NCBI GenBank assembly: GCA_015066045.1
Contig: SVPD01000001.1
Span: 171,277-235,276 of the forward strand
From: Oscillospiraceae bacterium
GTDB lineage: Bacteria > Bacillota > Clostridia > Oscillospirales > Acutalibacteraceae
Length of the DNA stretch: 64,000 nt
Direction: 5' to 3'
In this document: piece after piece, positions 1-9,226 of the stretch
Layout of the letters: every line of letters starts with the position of its first letter
Position numbering within the stretch: position 1 is the stretch's first letter
Made by a program: the position numbers and the translations under genes
Notes under the pieces: generated by a model
Database searches by the model: none
What the model was told of the DNA's origin: nothing
What the model saw: the letters and a program-made list of their open reading frames with translations, nothing else

Positions 1-2
1 CT

Positions 3-677
3 GCTGAGGATAAAAAAGCAGGCGTTGATATTAAAAAAATAGCTGTGGATATCGGTTATACCAAAGATGAAGCCGAAAAGCTCGTCGTAATCGGTGACAG
101 AATAACCTTGAAAAGCAATCAGTGTGAGCTTATAGGCGGAAGCATCGTTTCGGGTGCCTTTGATGACCGATGCTCAGTGGCAGTAATTTTACGTGCTATG
201 GAAATGGTTTACGGCAAAATAGAAAATCTGACCGTTACCGTTCTTTTCAGTGTTCAGGAGGAAACAGGCGGCAGCGGTGCCAAAACGGGTTCCTTTTCGG
301 CTATGCCTGATTATGCCATCGCAGTCGATGTCGGCTTCGGTGACGATCCCTACACGGACAAAGCCTCTACCATAACGCTGAAAAAAGGTCCCTCTATCGG
401 TATCAGCCCCACTCTTGACAGAGGCTTTACCAATGAGCTTAAGGCTATCTGCGAGGAGAAGGGAATACCTTATCAGCATGATGTTATGGGCGGCAGAACA
501 GGCACAAATGCCGACTCAATCAATAACACGGGAAAGGGTGTTAAAACCGCTCTTCTTTCGGTGCCCTTACGTTATATGCACACGGGTATAGAGGTTATCA
601 ATACAGAAGACATCGAAAACACGGCGAAGCTCATCGCTGAATATCTTCTCAAAAAGGAGGCTGAATGCCGTGGTTGA
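3..677 (+). CDS. M42 family metallopeptidase (5' end cut by window)
   Basis: This is a probable cytosolic, two-metal aminopeptidase of family M42 (TET-type, annotated as glutamyl aminopeptidase or endoglucanase M). The reading frame is open to base 3 without a stop, so the N-terminal part with the first metal-binding histidine lies outside the window. Visible family motifs are AFDDR (bridging Asp), VQEETGGSGA (catalytic Glu plus metal Glu), the VDVGFGD segment and the late histidine in MHTGIEV. The stop overlaps the GTG start of the next M42 gene by 8 bases, so the two paralogues are translationally coupled and may form mixed or sequential peptidases in peptide breakdown. Confidence 0.9.
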   Translation, partial: AEDKKAGVDIKKIAVDIGYTKDEAEKLVVIGDRITLKSNQCELIGGSIVSGAFDDRCSVAVILRAMEMVYGKIENLTVTVLFSVQEETGGSGAKTGSFSAMPDYAIAVDVGFGDDPYTDKASTITLKKGPSIGISPTLDRGFTNELKAICEEKGIPYQHDVMGGRTGTNADSINNTGKGVKTALLSVPLRYMHTGIEVINTEDIENTAKLIAEYLLKKEAECRG

Positions 678-1698
678 TTTATTAAAGGAGCTTTGCCTTA
701 TTGACGGCATTTCAGGTCGTGAGGATAAGGTAAGAGAGTACATTATCTCTGAAATAAAAGACAAATGTAAATATGAAACAGATCCTCTGGGTAATGTTAT
801 CGCTTTCAAGGAAGGAAAAAACAGAGCAAAGAAAAAGGTAATGCTTTCCGCCCATATGGATGAGGTCGGCTTTATAGTGACATACATTTGTGATAACGGC
901 TTTCTTAAATTCACAAATGTAGGCGGAGTAGACAGCAAGGTAACTCTCGGCAAGTCTGTAAAGGTCGGTGAAAACGGTGTAAACGGCGTTATCGGCAGCA
1001 AGGCTATTCATCTCTGTCACGGTGATGAGGAAAAGAATGCACCTTCACTTGATAAGCTTTACATCGATATCGGTGCCGAAAACAGAGAAGAGGCTGAAAG
1101 GTACGTTCAGATAGGTGACAGTGTGCATTTTTCTTCTGACTTCGTCGCTTTCGGTAAAAGTAAGATTAAAGCCAAGGCTATAGATGACCGCTTCGGATGT
1201 GCGATTATGCTTGAAATGATAAAATCCGAGCTCGAATTTGACACCTATTTTGCCTTTTTGGTTCAGGAGGAGGTAGGCTGCCGAGGTGCTTCTGCGGCTG
1301 CTTTCAGTGTCAAGCCTGATTATGCTATCGTCCTCGAGGCAACCACCGCTGCCGATGTAGCCTTTGTCGGTGATGCAGATACTGTCTGCGTTCAGGGCAA
1401 GGGTGCAGTCGTGTCCTTTATGGACAGGTCAACTATTTATAACAGAGATATGTTCAGAGGTGCCTTTAAGCTTGCAGCAGAAAACAGCATCGCTATTCAG
1501 ACCAAAACCACTGTAGCCGGCGGAAACGATGCCGGTGCCATACACAAAAGCAACGGCGGAATATATACCATTGCCATCTCCTTGCCTTGCCGCTACATTC
1601 ATTCGGCCACTTCTGTCGCAGACACTAAGGATATGAAAGCCTGCTATAATCTGGCAGTCTTGCTCGCTGAAAATTATGCTCAGGATAAAATTAGCTGA
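670..1698 (+). CDS. M42 family metallopeptidase
   Basis: This is a second, full-length M42 aminopeptidase of 342 residues, the usual family length. It should trim N-terminal residues from peptides in the cytosol with two Zn or Co ions. Motifs in order are SAHMDEVGF (H62, D64), AIDDRFG (bridging Asp near 173), VQEEVGCRGA (Glu 200 and 201) and IHSATS (His near 311). The start is GTG at 670 inside the end of the preceding paralogue, with an aaaggagg-type ribosome site just upstream. Family members differ in specificity between acidic, neutral and aromatic residues, which the sequence does not settle. Confidence 0.93.
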   Translation: MVDLLKELCLIDGISGREDKVREYIISEIKDKCKYETDPLGNVIAFKEGKNRAKKKVMLSAHMDEVGFIVTYICDNGFLKFTNVGGVDSKVTLGKSVKVGENGVNGVIGSKAIHLCHGDEEKNAPSLDKLYIDIGAENREEAERYVQIGDSVHFSSDFVAFGKSKIKAKAIDDRFGCAIMLEMIKSELEFDTYFAFLVQEEVGCRGASAAAFSVKPDYAIVLEATTAADVAFVGDADTVCVQGKGAVVSFMDRSTIYNRDMFRGAFKLAAENSIAIQTKTTVAGGNDAGAIHKSNGGIYTIAISLPCRYIHSATSVADTKDMKACYNLAVLLAENYAQDKIS

Positions 1699-2449
1699 AA
1701 ATAAAGATATTCCGTTTGTCTCGTCTTTTTGCGGCAGCAGTCTGCTCGGCACGAAAATCCTTTGCCTGCTGAATGCATACGGAACGGAAAGAGATTTCTT
1801 TTCGGTGTGGTACTGCACGGATGAAAATGAAATTCAGGCGGTTATAAGTAAGTTCGACGGCAGCGTAACTGTTTTATGCAATGAAGAAAAATGCCTCGGG
1901 GATATAAAGGCTTTTCTTGATATGATAGGGTACACCTCACTGTGCTGCTCGGAAAGGGTAGCACCCGTGCTTGCTTCGCAGGGCTTTACCGCTAAAAAGG
2001 CTTATATTTACAGAGGTAAACACTGCGGAGAATGTGTTTCGGATTTAGGCGAAGAGCTTTACAGGGACTGTTATTCACTTATTTGCGAAAATATACCCGA
2101 TTCCTTTGAAAGCGATGAAGAGGCATACCTGTCCTTTCTCTCGGATTTTACCTTCAGGCGCAGAAGGGGACTTGCGAGGCTTAAGGGCTACACCGAAAAC
2201 GGCAGGCTTTATTCCTGTGCTCTCACGAGTGCCGAAACGGACCGTGCCGCTATAATAAGCGGTGTGGCCTGTGACAGTTCATTCAGGCGCAAGGGACTAG
2301 GCAAGGTCACGGTGCTTTCTGTGGCTGAGGAGCTGAAAAGAGAAGGTAAGGCCGCTTATGTTATCGCACTTAATGAAAGTGCCGAAGGCTTTTATGAGCA
2401 CATCGGCTTTCAGCTAACGGAAAAAATTTCTTTTATCGAAAGGAAGTAA
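1676..2449 (+). CDS. GNAT family N-acetyltransferase
   Basis: This 257-residue protein carries a C-terminal GNAT fold. The acetyl-CoA motif A is visible as FRRKGLGK, followed by a helix and the motif B-like end GFYEHIGFQL. The N-terminal half (about 1 to 120) does not match anything I recognise and may be a second, degenerate GNAT-like lobe. The substrate is unknown. The gene starts 23 bases inside the upstream M42 gene and ends 2 bases before the next start, so it belongs to the same operon. An amino-group target on a peptide or amino acid would fit the neighbours but is only inference. Confidence 0.8.
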   Translation: MLRIKLAENKDIPFVSSFCGSSLLGTKILCLLNAYGTERDFFSVWYCTDENEIQAVISKFDGSVTVLCNEEKCLGDIKAFLDMIGYTSLCCSERVAPVLASQGFTAKKAYIYRGKHCGECVSDLGEELYRDCYSLICENIPDSFESDEEAYLSFLSDFTFRRRRGLARLKGYTENGRLYSCALTSAETDRAAIISGVACDSSFRRKGLGKVTVLSVAEELKREGKAAYVIALNESAEGFYEHIGFQLTEKISFIERK

Positions 2450-2451
2450 AA

Positions 2452-3714
2452 ATGTTTACTTTTAGTAATAAGGTTAAAGAGCTTTCAGAAAAAGCTCTGG
2501 AAATAGCAAAAACCGAGTTTGAAGCAATCGACTCGGTTACCGAATATAATCAGCAGAAAATGCTCAAAGCATTTATTGATAACGGTGTCAGTGAAAGCAT
2601 TTTCGCCGAAAGCACCGGCTACGGCTACGGCGACAGAGGCAGAGAAATCATTGACCGTGTGTTCGCACAGGCGGTCGGTGCCGAGGATGCTTTGGTAAGA
2701 CACAATTTTACCTGCGGTACACATACACTTACCGTGGCGCTTTTCGGTATTCTTCGCCCCGGAGACACTATGCTTTGTGTATCGGGAAGACCGTATGATA
2801 CCATTCAGCCTGTTATCGGCATCTCAAAGAATGATAAAAATATGGGCTCGCTCGCTGATTACGGTGTAAAATATGAGGAAATTGACCTTAAAAATGACAG
2901 GTTGGACTATGAAGCCATAGAAGAGCGTGTAAGCAAGGGTAACGTCAGAATGGTTTATATCCAGCGCTCCAGAGGCTATAAGCTGCGTCCCTCTCTGTCT
3001 GTCGAAGAGATAAAAAAGGTAATAGACATAACCAAAAAGCACACAGATGCAGTGGTTATGGTAGATAACTGCTACGGCGAATGGACCGAAAGGATAGAGC
3101 CGACCGATGTAGGTGCGGACATAATCGCAGGCTCGCTGATTAAAAATCCCGGTGGCGGTATAGCCAAAACAGGTGGCTACATTGCCGGTAAAAGGGAATG
3201 CATCGAGCTTTGCGCCTACAGGCTTACCACTCCCGGCTTAGGAAAAGAGGTAGGTGCTACCTTAGGCCAGAGCAGAGAGCTTTTTATGGGTATTTTTAAC
3301 GGCCCACACGTGGTAGGTGAGGCTCTCAGAACCGCAGCGTTTACATCTGCACTGTTTTCTCTTATGGGCTACGATCCTACACCTGCAGTGGGTGAAACGA
3401 GACACGATATCATTCAGGCAGTCAGACTCCGTGAAGAGAAAAATCTTATCGCCTTCTGTCAAGGCCTGCAGAAGGGTGCGCCCGTAGATTCTTTCGTTAC
3501 TCCCGAGCCATGGGAAATGCCGGGCTACGACAGTAAGGTTATTATGTCTGCCGGTGCATTCACACTCGGCTCTTCCATCGAGCTTTCAGCCGATGCACCA
3601 CTGAGAGAGCCCTTTGCAGTATGGCTTCAGGGCGGACTAAATTTTCACAGTGCTAAGGTGGCGGTTATGTATGCCGCACAGGAGGTACTGAAAGTAAACG
3701 GTATCGGGGACTGA
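2452..3714 (+). CDS. aluminium resistance / methionine gamma-lyase family PLP protein
   Basis: This 420-residue protein belongs to the Cys/Met-metabolism-like PLP family usually annotated as aluminium resistance protein or methionine gamma-lyase family protein (YnbB of Bacillus). The fold type I layout is visible: an N-terminal STGYGYGD segment, the NFTCGTHTL loop that contacts the cofactor, the VDNCYGEW aspartate that would bind the pyridine nitrogen, and GSLIKNPGGGI, whose lysine (about 231) should form the Schiff base. Length and motif order match the family. The true substrate of this family is not established. It lies 2 bases after the GNAT gene. Confidence 0.87.
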   Translation: MFTFSNKVKELSEKALEIAKTEFEAIDSVTEYNQQKMLKAFIDNGVSESIFAESTGYGYGDRGREIIDRVFAQAVGAEDALVRHNFTCGTHTLTVALFGILRPGDTMLCVSGRPYDTIQPVIGISKNDKNMGSLADYGVKYEEIDLKNDRLDYEAIEERVSKGNVRMVYIQRSRGYKLRPSLSVEEIKKVIDITKKHTDAVVMVDNCYGEWTERIEPTDVGADIIAGSLIKNPGGGIAKTGGYIAGKRECIELCAYRLTTPGLGKEVGATLGQSRELFMGIFNGPHVVGEALRTAAFTSALFSLMGYDPTPAVGETRHDIIQAVRLREEKNLIAFCQGLQKGAPVDSFVTPEPWEMPGYDSKVIMSAGAFTLGSSIELSADAPLREPFAVWLQGGLNFHSAKVAVMYAAQEVLKVNGIGD

Positions 3715-3718
3715 TAAT

Positions 3719-4417
3719 ATGAACAGAAATTTTAAAGGCTTCGATCCCGACGGATTTATGCTTTTGGAGCTTAACAAATTTAATGACAGTAAGGATTTTT
3801 ACGAAACCGTAAAAGAAGATATAAAAAGCAAAATTATTATACCTATGCGTCAGCTGGCTCTTGACCTCAGCGATGAATTGCTGGCAGTTGACGAAAAAAT
3901 GGTGCTTATTCCGTCTAAAATGGTGTCAAGAATAAGAAGGGACACCCGCTATTCCAAAAACAAGGAAATGTACCGTTCGAATGTATGGTGTATGTTTATG
4001 CGAAGCAAGCACGAATGGAGCTTTATGCCCTGTATGTGGTTTGAGGTTTTTCCGGACTCATACTCCTACGGGACGGGGCTTTTCCGTGCCGAGCCTGCAG
4101 AGCTCGAGGTTTTTCGCAGAATGCTTTCCGAAAAACAGAAGGATTTCAGATATGCCTTAAGACAAATGGAAATAGCCGATGCCGTACCGTTTATCGATAG
4201 CTATAAAAAAGATAAGCCCGGAGCTGAAAGCATAGATGAGGATTTACGGCCTTATTATAATTCACGCTGTTTCTTTTTTACTCATACGGGCACTGAAATG
4301 TCCAAGCTCTTTGACGGCTCCGTGGAGGAAGAGCTGATTTATGCCGTCAGAGCGTTTACACCGATGTATAAATTTTTACTCAGGGTAACCGAAGAAATAT
4401 ATAAAAAGGGAGAATGA
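3719..4417 (+). CDS. DUF2461 domain-containing protein
   Basis: This 232-residue protein matches the DUF2461 (TIGR02453) family of unknown function. Characteristic features are the early FDPDGFMLLELN element with a following acidic helix, the RIRRDTRYSKNK motif that is the family hallmark, and the later GTGLFRAEP segment. It looks soluble, with no signal peptide or membrane segment. It starts 5 bases after the PLP gene, and its stop overlaps the first possible start of the phosphohexomutase gene. No role is known; its operon gives no firm hint. Confidence 0.82.
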   Translation: MNRNFKGFDPDGFMLLELNKFNDSKDFYETVKEDIKSKIIIPMRQLALDLSDELLAVDEKMVLIPSKMVSRIRRDTRYSKNKEMYRSNVWCMFMRSKHEWSFMPCMWFEVFPDSYSYGTGLFRAEPAELEVFRRMLSEKQKDFRYALRQMEIADAVPFIDSYKKDKPGAESIDEDLRPYYNSRCFFFTHTGTEMSKLFDGSVEEELIYAVRAFTPMYKFLLRVTEEIYKKGE

Positions 4418-4419
4418 AT

Positions 4420-5922
4420 ATGAATTCATATCTTTATCTGAAAAGCGGCTCCGACATAAGAGGTGCTGCAGTCGAAACAGAAAAAGGAAAGGTAGAGCTT
4501 ACCGATGAGGCAGTATTTAAAATTACGGTGGCTTTCTGCAGATGGCTCGAAGAAAAAGGCTACAAGGGAAACAGAATAGCCGTCGGACACGACTCGAGAA
4601 TATCTGCCGAAAGGATCAAAAAGCAGGTTATTTGCGGTCTTGCTCAGTTCGGAAAGGAAATCTACGACTGCTCATATGCATCGACTCCTGCCATGTTTAT
4701 GACCACGGTAGACGCTGACTGCATCGCAGCAGTGCAGATAACTGCCAGTCATCATCCTTACGATAAAAACGGCCTCAAATTTTTCACTGCCGACGGCGGA
4801 CTTAATCCTGAGGATATCGAAAGAATTCTCCTTCTCGCAGATGAAGTGACAGAGGCGGAAAGTGCTGATGCTAAGGTAATCGAAGCAGATTTTATGAGTG
4901 TTTATGCCGAAAGGCTCAGGAATATGATTAAATCAGAGGTCAATGCCGACAATTACGAAAAGCCTCTCGACGGGTATAAAATAGTAGTTGATGCGGGTAA
5001 CGGTGTCGGTGGCTTTTATGCTACGGATGTCCTGGCTCCTTTGGGCGCAGATATTACGGGAAGTCAGTTCCTCGATAAGGACGGTATGTTCCCTAATCAT
5101 ATCCCTAACCCCGAAAACAAGGCTGCTATGGCGGCTATATGTGAAGCTACCGTCAGAAATAAGGCTGATCTCGGCATTATCTTTGATACGGATGTGGACA
5201 GAGCAGGATGTGTAGATGAAAACGGTAAAGAAATAAACCGTAACCGTCTCGTTGCTCTTGCTGCATTTATAGCACTCGAAAGCTGTAAGGGCGGTACGGT
5301 AGTTACCGACAGTGTAACGTCTACGGGCTTAACCGATTTCATCAATAATCATCTCGGCGGAGTACACCTGAGATTCAAAAGAGGCTACAGAAACGTTATC
5401 AATAAGCAGATTGAGCTTGAAAACGAGGGCGTTCCGTGTCCTCTGGCGATAGAGACCTCGGGCCACGCAGCTTTCAGTGAAAACTATTATCTCGATGACG
5501 GTGCTTATCTCATAACTAAAATTGTAATTAAAATGGCTCAGCTCGGCAAAGAGGGCAAAAAGCTCGATGCTCTTATTTCGCAGCTGAAGGATCCGTCTGA
5601 AAGTCTCGAAATCCGTTTTAAAATCACTGAAAAGGATTTTAAGGCCTACGGATTAAAGGTTATCGGGGAGCTTGAAAAATATGCCGCAGATAAAAAAGGC
5701 TGGCGCATAGCCGAGGATAACTACGAGGGAATCAGAATTTACTTTGATGCTGAGGATATCAGAGGCTGGCTTCTTCTCCGTCTCAGTGTTCACGATCCCA
5801 TAATGCCACTTAATGTCGAAAGCGATGTTACAGGCGGCAACAGCAGAATAATTAACGAATTTAATTCTTTTATAAGGGACTATAAAGGTCTTGACCTTTC
5901 TGTAATTGAAAACATTCTGTAA
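4420..5922 (+). CDS. phosphomannomutase/phosphoglucomutase
   Basis: This 500-residue alpha-D-phosphohexomutase interconverts hexose 1- and 6-phosphates in sugar-nucleotide and cell-envelope supply. Four family signatures are visible: the phosphoserine loop TASHHPYDKNG (Ser 110), the Mg-binding DTDVDRAG loop (Asp 256, 258, 260), the sugar-binding ETSGHAAF loop, and a C-terminal phosphate-binding domain. An ATG at 4414 overlaps the previous stop, but the AAAAGGGAG ribosome site sits only 1 base before it and 7 bases before ATG 4420, so 4420 is chosen. Whether glucose or mannose is preferred cannot be told. Confidence 0.9.
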   Translation: MNSYLYLKSGSDIRGAAVETEKGKVELTDEAVFKITVAFCRWLEEKGYKGNRIAVGHDSRISAERIKKQVICGLAQFGKEIYDCSYASTPAMFMTTVDADCIAAVQITASHHPYDKNGLKFFTADGGLNPEDIERILLLADEVTEAESADAKVIEADFMSVYAERLRNMIKSEVNADNYEKPLDGYKIVVDAGNGVGGFYATDVLAPLGADITGSQFLDKDGMFPNHIPNPENKAAMAAICEATVRNKADLGIIFDTDVDRAGCVDENGKEINRNRLVALAAFIALESCKGGTVVTDSVTSTGLTDFINNHLGGVHLRFKRGYRNVINKQIELENEGVPCPLAIETSGHAAFSENYYLDDGAYLITKIVIKMAQLGKEGKKLDALISQLKDPSESLEIRFKITEKDFKAYGLKVIGELEKYAADKKGWRIAEDNYEGIRIYFDAEDIRGWLLLRLSVHDPIMPLNVESDVTGGNSRIINEFNSFIRDYKGLDLSVIENIL

Positions 5923-5935
5923 AAGGAGGTAAAAT

Positions 5936-6910
5936 ATGAAAACAGAAAATGAACAGATAATCCGAAAAACCTCTGTAGGCGGACAGGCACTTATTGAGGG
6001 TATAATGATGATGCATCCCAAGGGTAAGGCTGCCGTTTCAGTACGGACACCCGAGGGCGACATAGATACCGAAATGCTCGAGGTAAAGCACATCAAGGAT
6101 AAAATCAAGCCGTTAGGATGGCCGCTTATCAGAGGTATTGTAAACTATATAGAATCAATGATGTTCGGCTATAAATGTCTGATGATTTCTGCGGAAAAAT
6201 CAGGTCTTGAGGACATAGAAAGTGAAGAAGGCTCGTCTAAGCTCGACAAATGGCTTAATGAGCATCTCAATAAAAAGGTTATGGGTGTCATCACTGCCAT
6301 AGCATCTGTTTTAGGTGTAGGCTTAGCCTTTCTGCTCTTCTTTTATCTTCCTACGATTGTCGTTGACTTTATAAATAAGCTTTCGGGTGAAGCGCTGACT
6401 AATTTCCGTGCACTTTTTGAGGGGATAATCAGAATGGCTATCTTTGTTGCTTATATTGCCTTAGTCTCGCTGATGAAGGACATAAAGAGAACATTTATGT
6501 ATCACGGTGCTGAGCATAAAACTATTTTTTGCTACGAAAAGGGCTTGGAGCTTACAGTAGAAAATGTAAAGAGGATGTCGAGATTTCATCCGAGATGCGG
6601 CACCAGCTTCATTTTCGTTATTATTATCATCAGTGTAATTATCTCTTCTGCCATTTCCGTCGCTTTTCCCGAGCTTCGTAATCAGACGGTGGTATGGATG
6701 GCCATAAAGCTGCTCATTCTTCCGCTGATAACAGGCATCAGCTATGAGTTTATAAAATATGCCGGTAAGCACGACAATGCCTTCGTCAGGATTCTGGCTG
6801 CACCGGGACTCTGGATGCAGAGGCTTACCACCAAAGAGCCCGACGACGGTATGATTGAGGTGGCTCTGGCATCCTTTAAAGCAGTTATCGACGAGGATGA
6901 TGAAGCATGA
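5936..6910 (+). CDS. yqhQ: DUF1385 membrane protein (YqhQ family)
   Basis: This 324-residue membrane protein of the DUF1385/YqhQ family starts with the conserved GGQALIEGIMM motif and contains the hallmark YHGAEHKTIFCYE segment in its middle, followed by FHPRCGTSF. About four or five hydrophobic stretches are present (near 115-140, 160-185, 220-245, 260-280). An AAAAGGAGGT ribosome site precedes the start. In many Clostridia it sits directly upstream of prmC and prfA; here it overlaps prmC by 4 bases, but prfA is not next in line. Its molecular function is unknown. Confidence 0.9.
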   Translation: MKTENEQIIRKTSVGGQALIEGIMMMHPKGKAAVSVRTPEGDIDTEMLEVKHIKDKIKPLGWPLIRGIVNYIESMMFGYKCLMISAEKSGLEDIESEEGSSKLDKWLNEHLNKKVMGVITAIASVLGVGLAFLLFFYLPTIVVDFINKLSGEALTNFRALFEGIIRMAIFVAYIALVSLMKDIKRTFMYHGAEHKTIFCYEKGLELTVENVKRMSRFHPRCGTSFIFVIIIISVIISSAISVAFPELRNQTVVWMAIKLLILPLITGISYEFIKYAGKHDNAFVRILAAPGLWMQRLTTKEPDDGMIEVALASFKAVIDEDDEA

Positions 6911-7755
6911 CACTCGGTGAGCTTTACCGCAAAGCCTTAGAAAGTCTTGACGGCATCGACGGTGCGGAAAATGATGTGCGCATTATCATAAAGAAGGCTT
7001 TATCCTTCAGCGAAACGGATTTTCTTATGAATAAAAGCTCTGAAATCTCCGATGAAAAGGCTGAGCTGATAAGCGAAATGCTCGCAAAAAGATTATCCGG
7101 TATCCCTGTTCAGTACATAATAGGCGAGTGGGATTTTTACGGAAGCACCTTTAAGGTAAACGGAAGCGTGCTTATACCCCGTCCCGAAACGGAGATACTG
7201 TGTGAATATGTTATCGATTATTTAAAGAGAATTGAGAGTCCCATAGTGGCTGATTTGTGCGCAGGAAGCGGATGCATAGGTATAACCGTAAAGAAATATA
7301 CCGAGGCTTCTGAGGTTATATTGGTAGAAAAATCAGCAGATGCGGTCGTTGTATGCCGTGAAAACATCGTAAGCATTCTCAGTGATAATGAGGCAAGACT
7401 TATTAACGGCGATATATTTTTTCCTGAGGATTTAGGCGAGCTTCCGCTGTTTGATGTAATTATATCAAATCCGCCGTATATAAAATCCTCGGAAATTCTC
7501 ACTCTGCAGTCTGAGGTTCTTCTCGAACCGAGGATGGCTCTTGACGGCGGAGAGGACGGTCTCGATTTTTACCGCTTATTGGCCGGAAAATGGATGAAAT
7601 ATCTTAAACCGGACGGTATGTTTGCTTTCGAGTGCGGAGAGGAGCAGGCGGAAAAAATCAAGCTCCTTTTCGATGAAAAGGAATTTGATGTCACTATATT
7701 GAAGGATTATAGTGATATTGACAGATTTGTAATAGGAAAGAGGCGTAAAATATGA
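6907..7755 (+). CDS. prmC: peptide chain release factor N5-glutamine methyltransferase
   Basis: PrmC (HemK) methylates the glutamine of the GGQ motif in release factors 1 and 2, using S-adenosylmethionine, to keep translation termination efficient. The 282-residue length is typical. The N-terminal helical substrate domain is followed by the SAM-binding loop ADLCAGSGCIG and the catalytic ISNPPYIKS motif (NPPY, residues 188 to 191), which binds the target glutamine. The gene overlaps the YqhQ gene and the downstream site-2 protease gene by 4 bases each (ATGA junctions), so expression is coupled. Confidence 0.95.
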   Translation: MTLGELYRKALESLDGIDGAENDVRIIIKKALSFSETDFLMNKSSEISDEKAELISEMLAKRLSGIPVQYIIGEWDFYGSTFKVNGSVLIPRPETEILCEYVIDYLKRIESPIVADLCAGSGCIGITVKKYTEASEVILVEKSADAVVVCRENIVSILSDNEARLINGDIFFPEDLGELPLFDVIISNPPYIKSSEILTLQSEVLLEPRMALDGGEDGLDFYRLLAGKWMKYLKPDGMFAFECGEEQAEKIKLLFDEKEFDVTILKDYSDIDRFVIGKRRKI

Positions 7756-8423
7756 TTTTTGATTTGATGCGTGACGGCTTATCATTTGATTTAATAATCA
7801 ACCTTATGGTAAGAGTTTTCGTTATATTCTGTGTGCTTCCCATTCACGAGTTTGCACACGCCTTTGTGGCTCATAAGCTGGGCGACGACACGGCCAGACT
7901 TAAGGGCAGAATGACTGCCAACCCTCTGGCACACATCGATCCGATCGGTGCGCTGATGATTATTTTAGCGGGCTTCGGCTATGCCAAGGCAGTTCCCGTA
8001 AACATCAGAAACTTTAAAAAGCGTAAGCCTTATATGGCACTTACTGCCATTGCAGGTCCCGTTTCAAACATTATTATGGCGTTTATTTTCGTATTTTTCG
8101 GTGTTTTGATTCAGGTAAAGATAGGTGTTACCGATGGCAGCTTTTCATACTATATAGTCGTATTTCTGCTTACTGCGGCACAGATTAACATTTCTCTGGC
8201 TGTATTTAATCTTCTGCCCATTCCGCCTCTGGACGGCTCGAGAATTTTCAGCCTTATAATCCCCGATAAATACTATTACACCATAATGCAGTATGAAAGA
8301 TACATCGTTTACGGTGTTCTGGCATTAGTATTTTTCGGTGTGCTTGACGGACCGATAAGCTTCCTTACGGAGCTTTTATTCAATATTATTTTCAATATCG
8401 CACTGCTGCCAATGGGTGTTTGA
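7752..8423 (+). CDS. site-2 protease family protein (M50B)
   Basis: This 223-residue multi-pass membrane metalloprotease of the M50B type carries the zinc motif HEFAH at residues 32 to 36 in the first membrane segment and the second-site motif NLLPIPPLDGSRI near residue 155, where the Asp is the third ligand. Such proteases cut proteins within the membrane. It has no PDZ domain. The position just before scpA is common in Clostridia. Targets are unknown; it is distinct from the SpoIVFB-like protease at 39067. Confidence 0.9.
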   Translation: MIFDLMRDGLSFDLIINLMVRVFVIFCVLPIHEFAHAFVAHKLGDDTARLKGRMTANPLAHIDPIGALMIILAGFGYAKAVPVNIRNFKKRKPYMALTAIAGPVSNIIMAFIFVFFGVLIQVKIGVTDGSFSYYIVVFLLTAAQINISLAVFNLLPIPPLDGSRIFSLIIPDKYYYTIMQYERYIVYGVLALVFFGVLDGPISFLTELLFNIIFNIALLPMGV

Positions 8424-8437
8424 TTTAAGGGTGTAAA

Positions 8438-9226
8438 ATGGAAAAAATTCAATACAAAACAGATGTCTTTGAAGGTCCCTTGGATTTGCTTCTGCATCTT
8501 ATCAATAAACACAAACTGAATATTAATGACATTCCCATCTTTGATTTGGTTGAGCAGTACACGGATTATGTCCGCCAGATGAAGGAATCCGATATGGAAA
8601 TAGCCAGCGAATTTCTCGAAATGGCTGCAAGGCTCGTATACATAAAATCTGTTTCCTTGCTGCCCGTTTACGAGGAAGCGGAAGAGCTGAAAAAGGAGCT
8701 TTCGGGCGAGCTTATCGAATACCGTGACTGTAAGATAATGGCGGGGAAAATCGCTGAGACGGCTAACGGCTTTGACTATTTTTGCCGTGAGCAGATGAAG
8801 ATTGAGTCCGACAAAAAATATGAGAGGCTTCACGAAAGTGATGAGCTTTTCCGCTTTTACCTTTCAGCCGTTGGCAAGGGTAAGAGAAAGCTTCCTCCGC
8901 CTATTGAGGCGTTTACTGCCATCGTTTCCAAAAAAATAGTATCCGTCGCTTCACGCATAGGCGGAATATATCATAAATTCAGAAACAGAGGAAAAAGAAG
9001 GTTTTCCGACTTTTTCGCCGATGCCTCATCCCGCTCAGAGATGGTTGCTACCTTTCTTGCTATGCTCGAGCTTATCAAGGCAAACAAAATCAGGGTTGAC
9101 GATGAAAACGGTCAGTTAAATGTAAGCGTATCAGAGGATACGGATATGAATGACACAGACTTTGTAAGTGATTTCGAGGAAGGAAACGAAATCAATTCAG
9201 AAACGGACGGTGAAAAGAATGGATAA
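8438..9226 (+). CDS. scpA: segregation and condensation protein A
   Basis: ScpA is the kleisin subunit of the SMC-ScpAB condensin that loads at parS and organises and separates chromosomes. The 262-residue protein opens with the kleisin signature VFEGPLDLLLHLI, has a central charged linker, and ends with a winged-helix region (about 165 to 225) for SMC-head binding. An acidic tail follows. The gene lies 14 bases after the site-2 protease and overlaps scpB by 8 bases, the usual arrangement that balances subunit levels. Confidence 0.95.
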   Translation: MEKIQYKTDVFEGPLDLLLHLINKHKLNINDIPIFDLVEQYTDYVRQMKESDMEIASEFLEMAARLVYIKSVSLLPVYEEAEELKKELSGELIEYRDCKIMAGKIAETANGFDYFCREQMKIESDKKYERLHESDELFRFYLSAVGKGKRKLPPPIEAFTAIVSKKIVSVASRIGGIYHKFRNRGKRRFSDFFADASSRSEMVATFLAMLELIKANKIRVDDENGQLNVSVSEDTDMNDTDFVSDFEEGNEINSETDGEKNG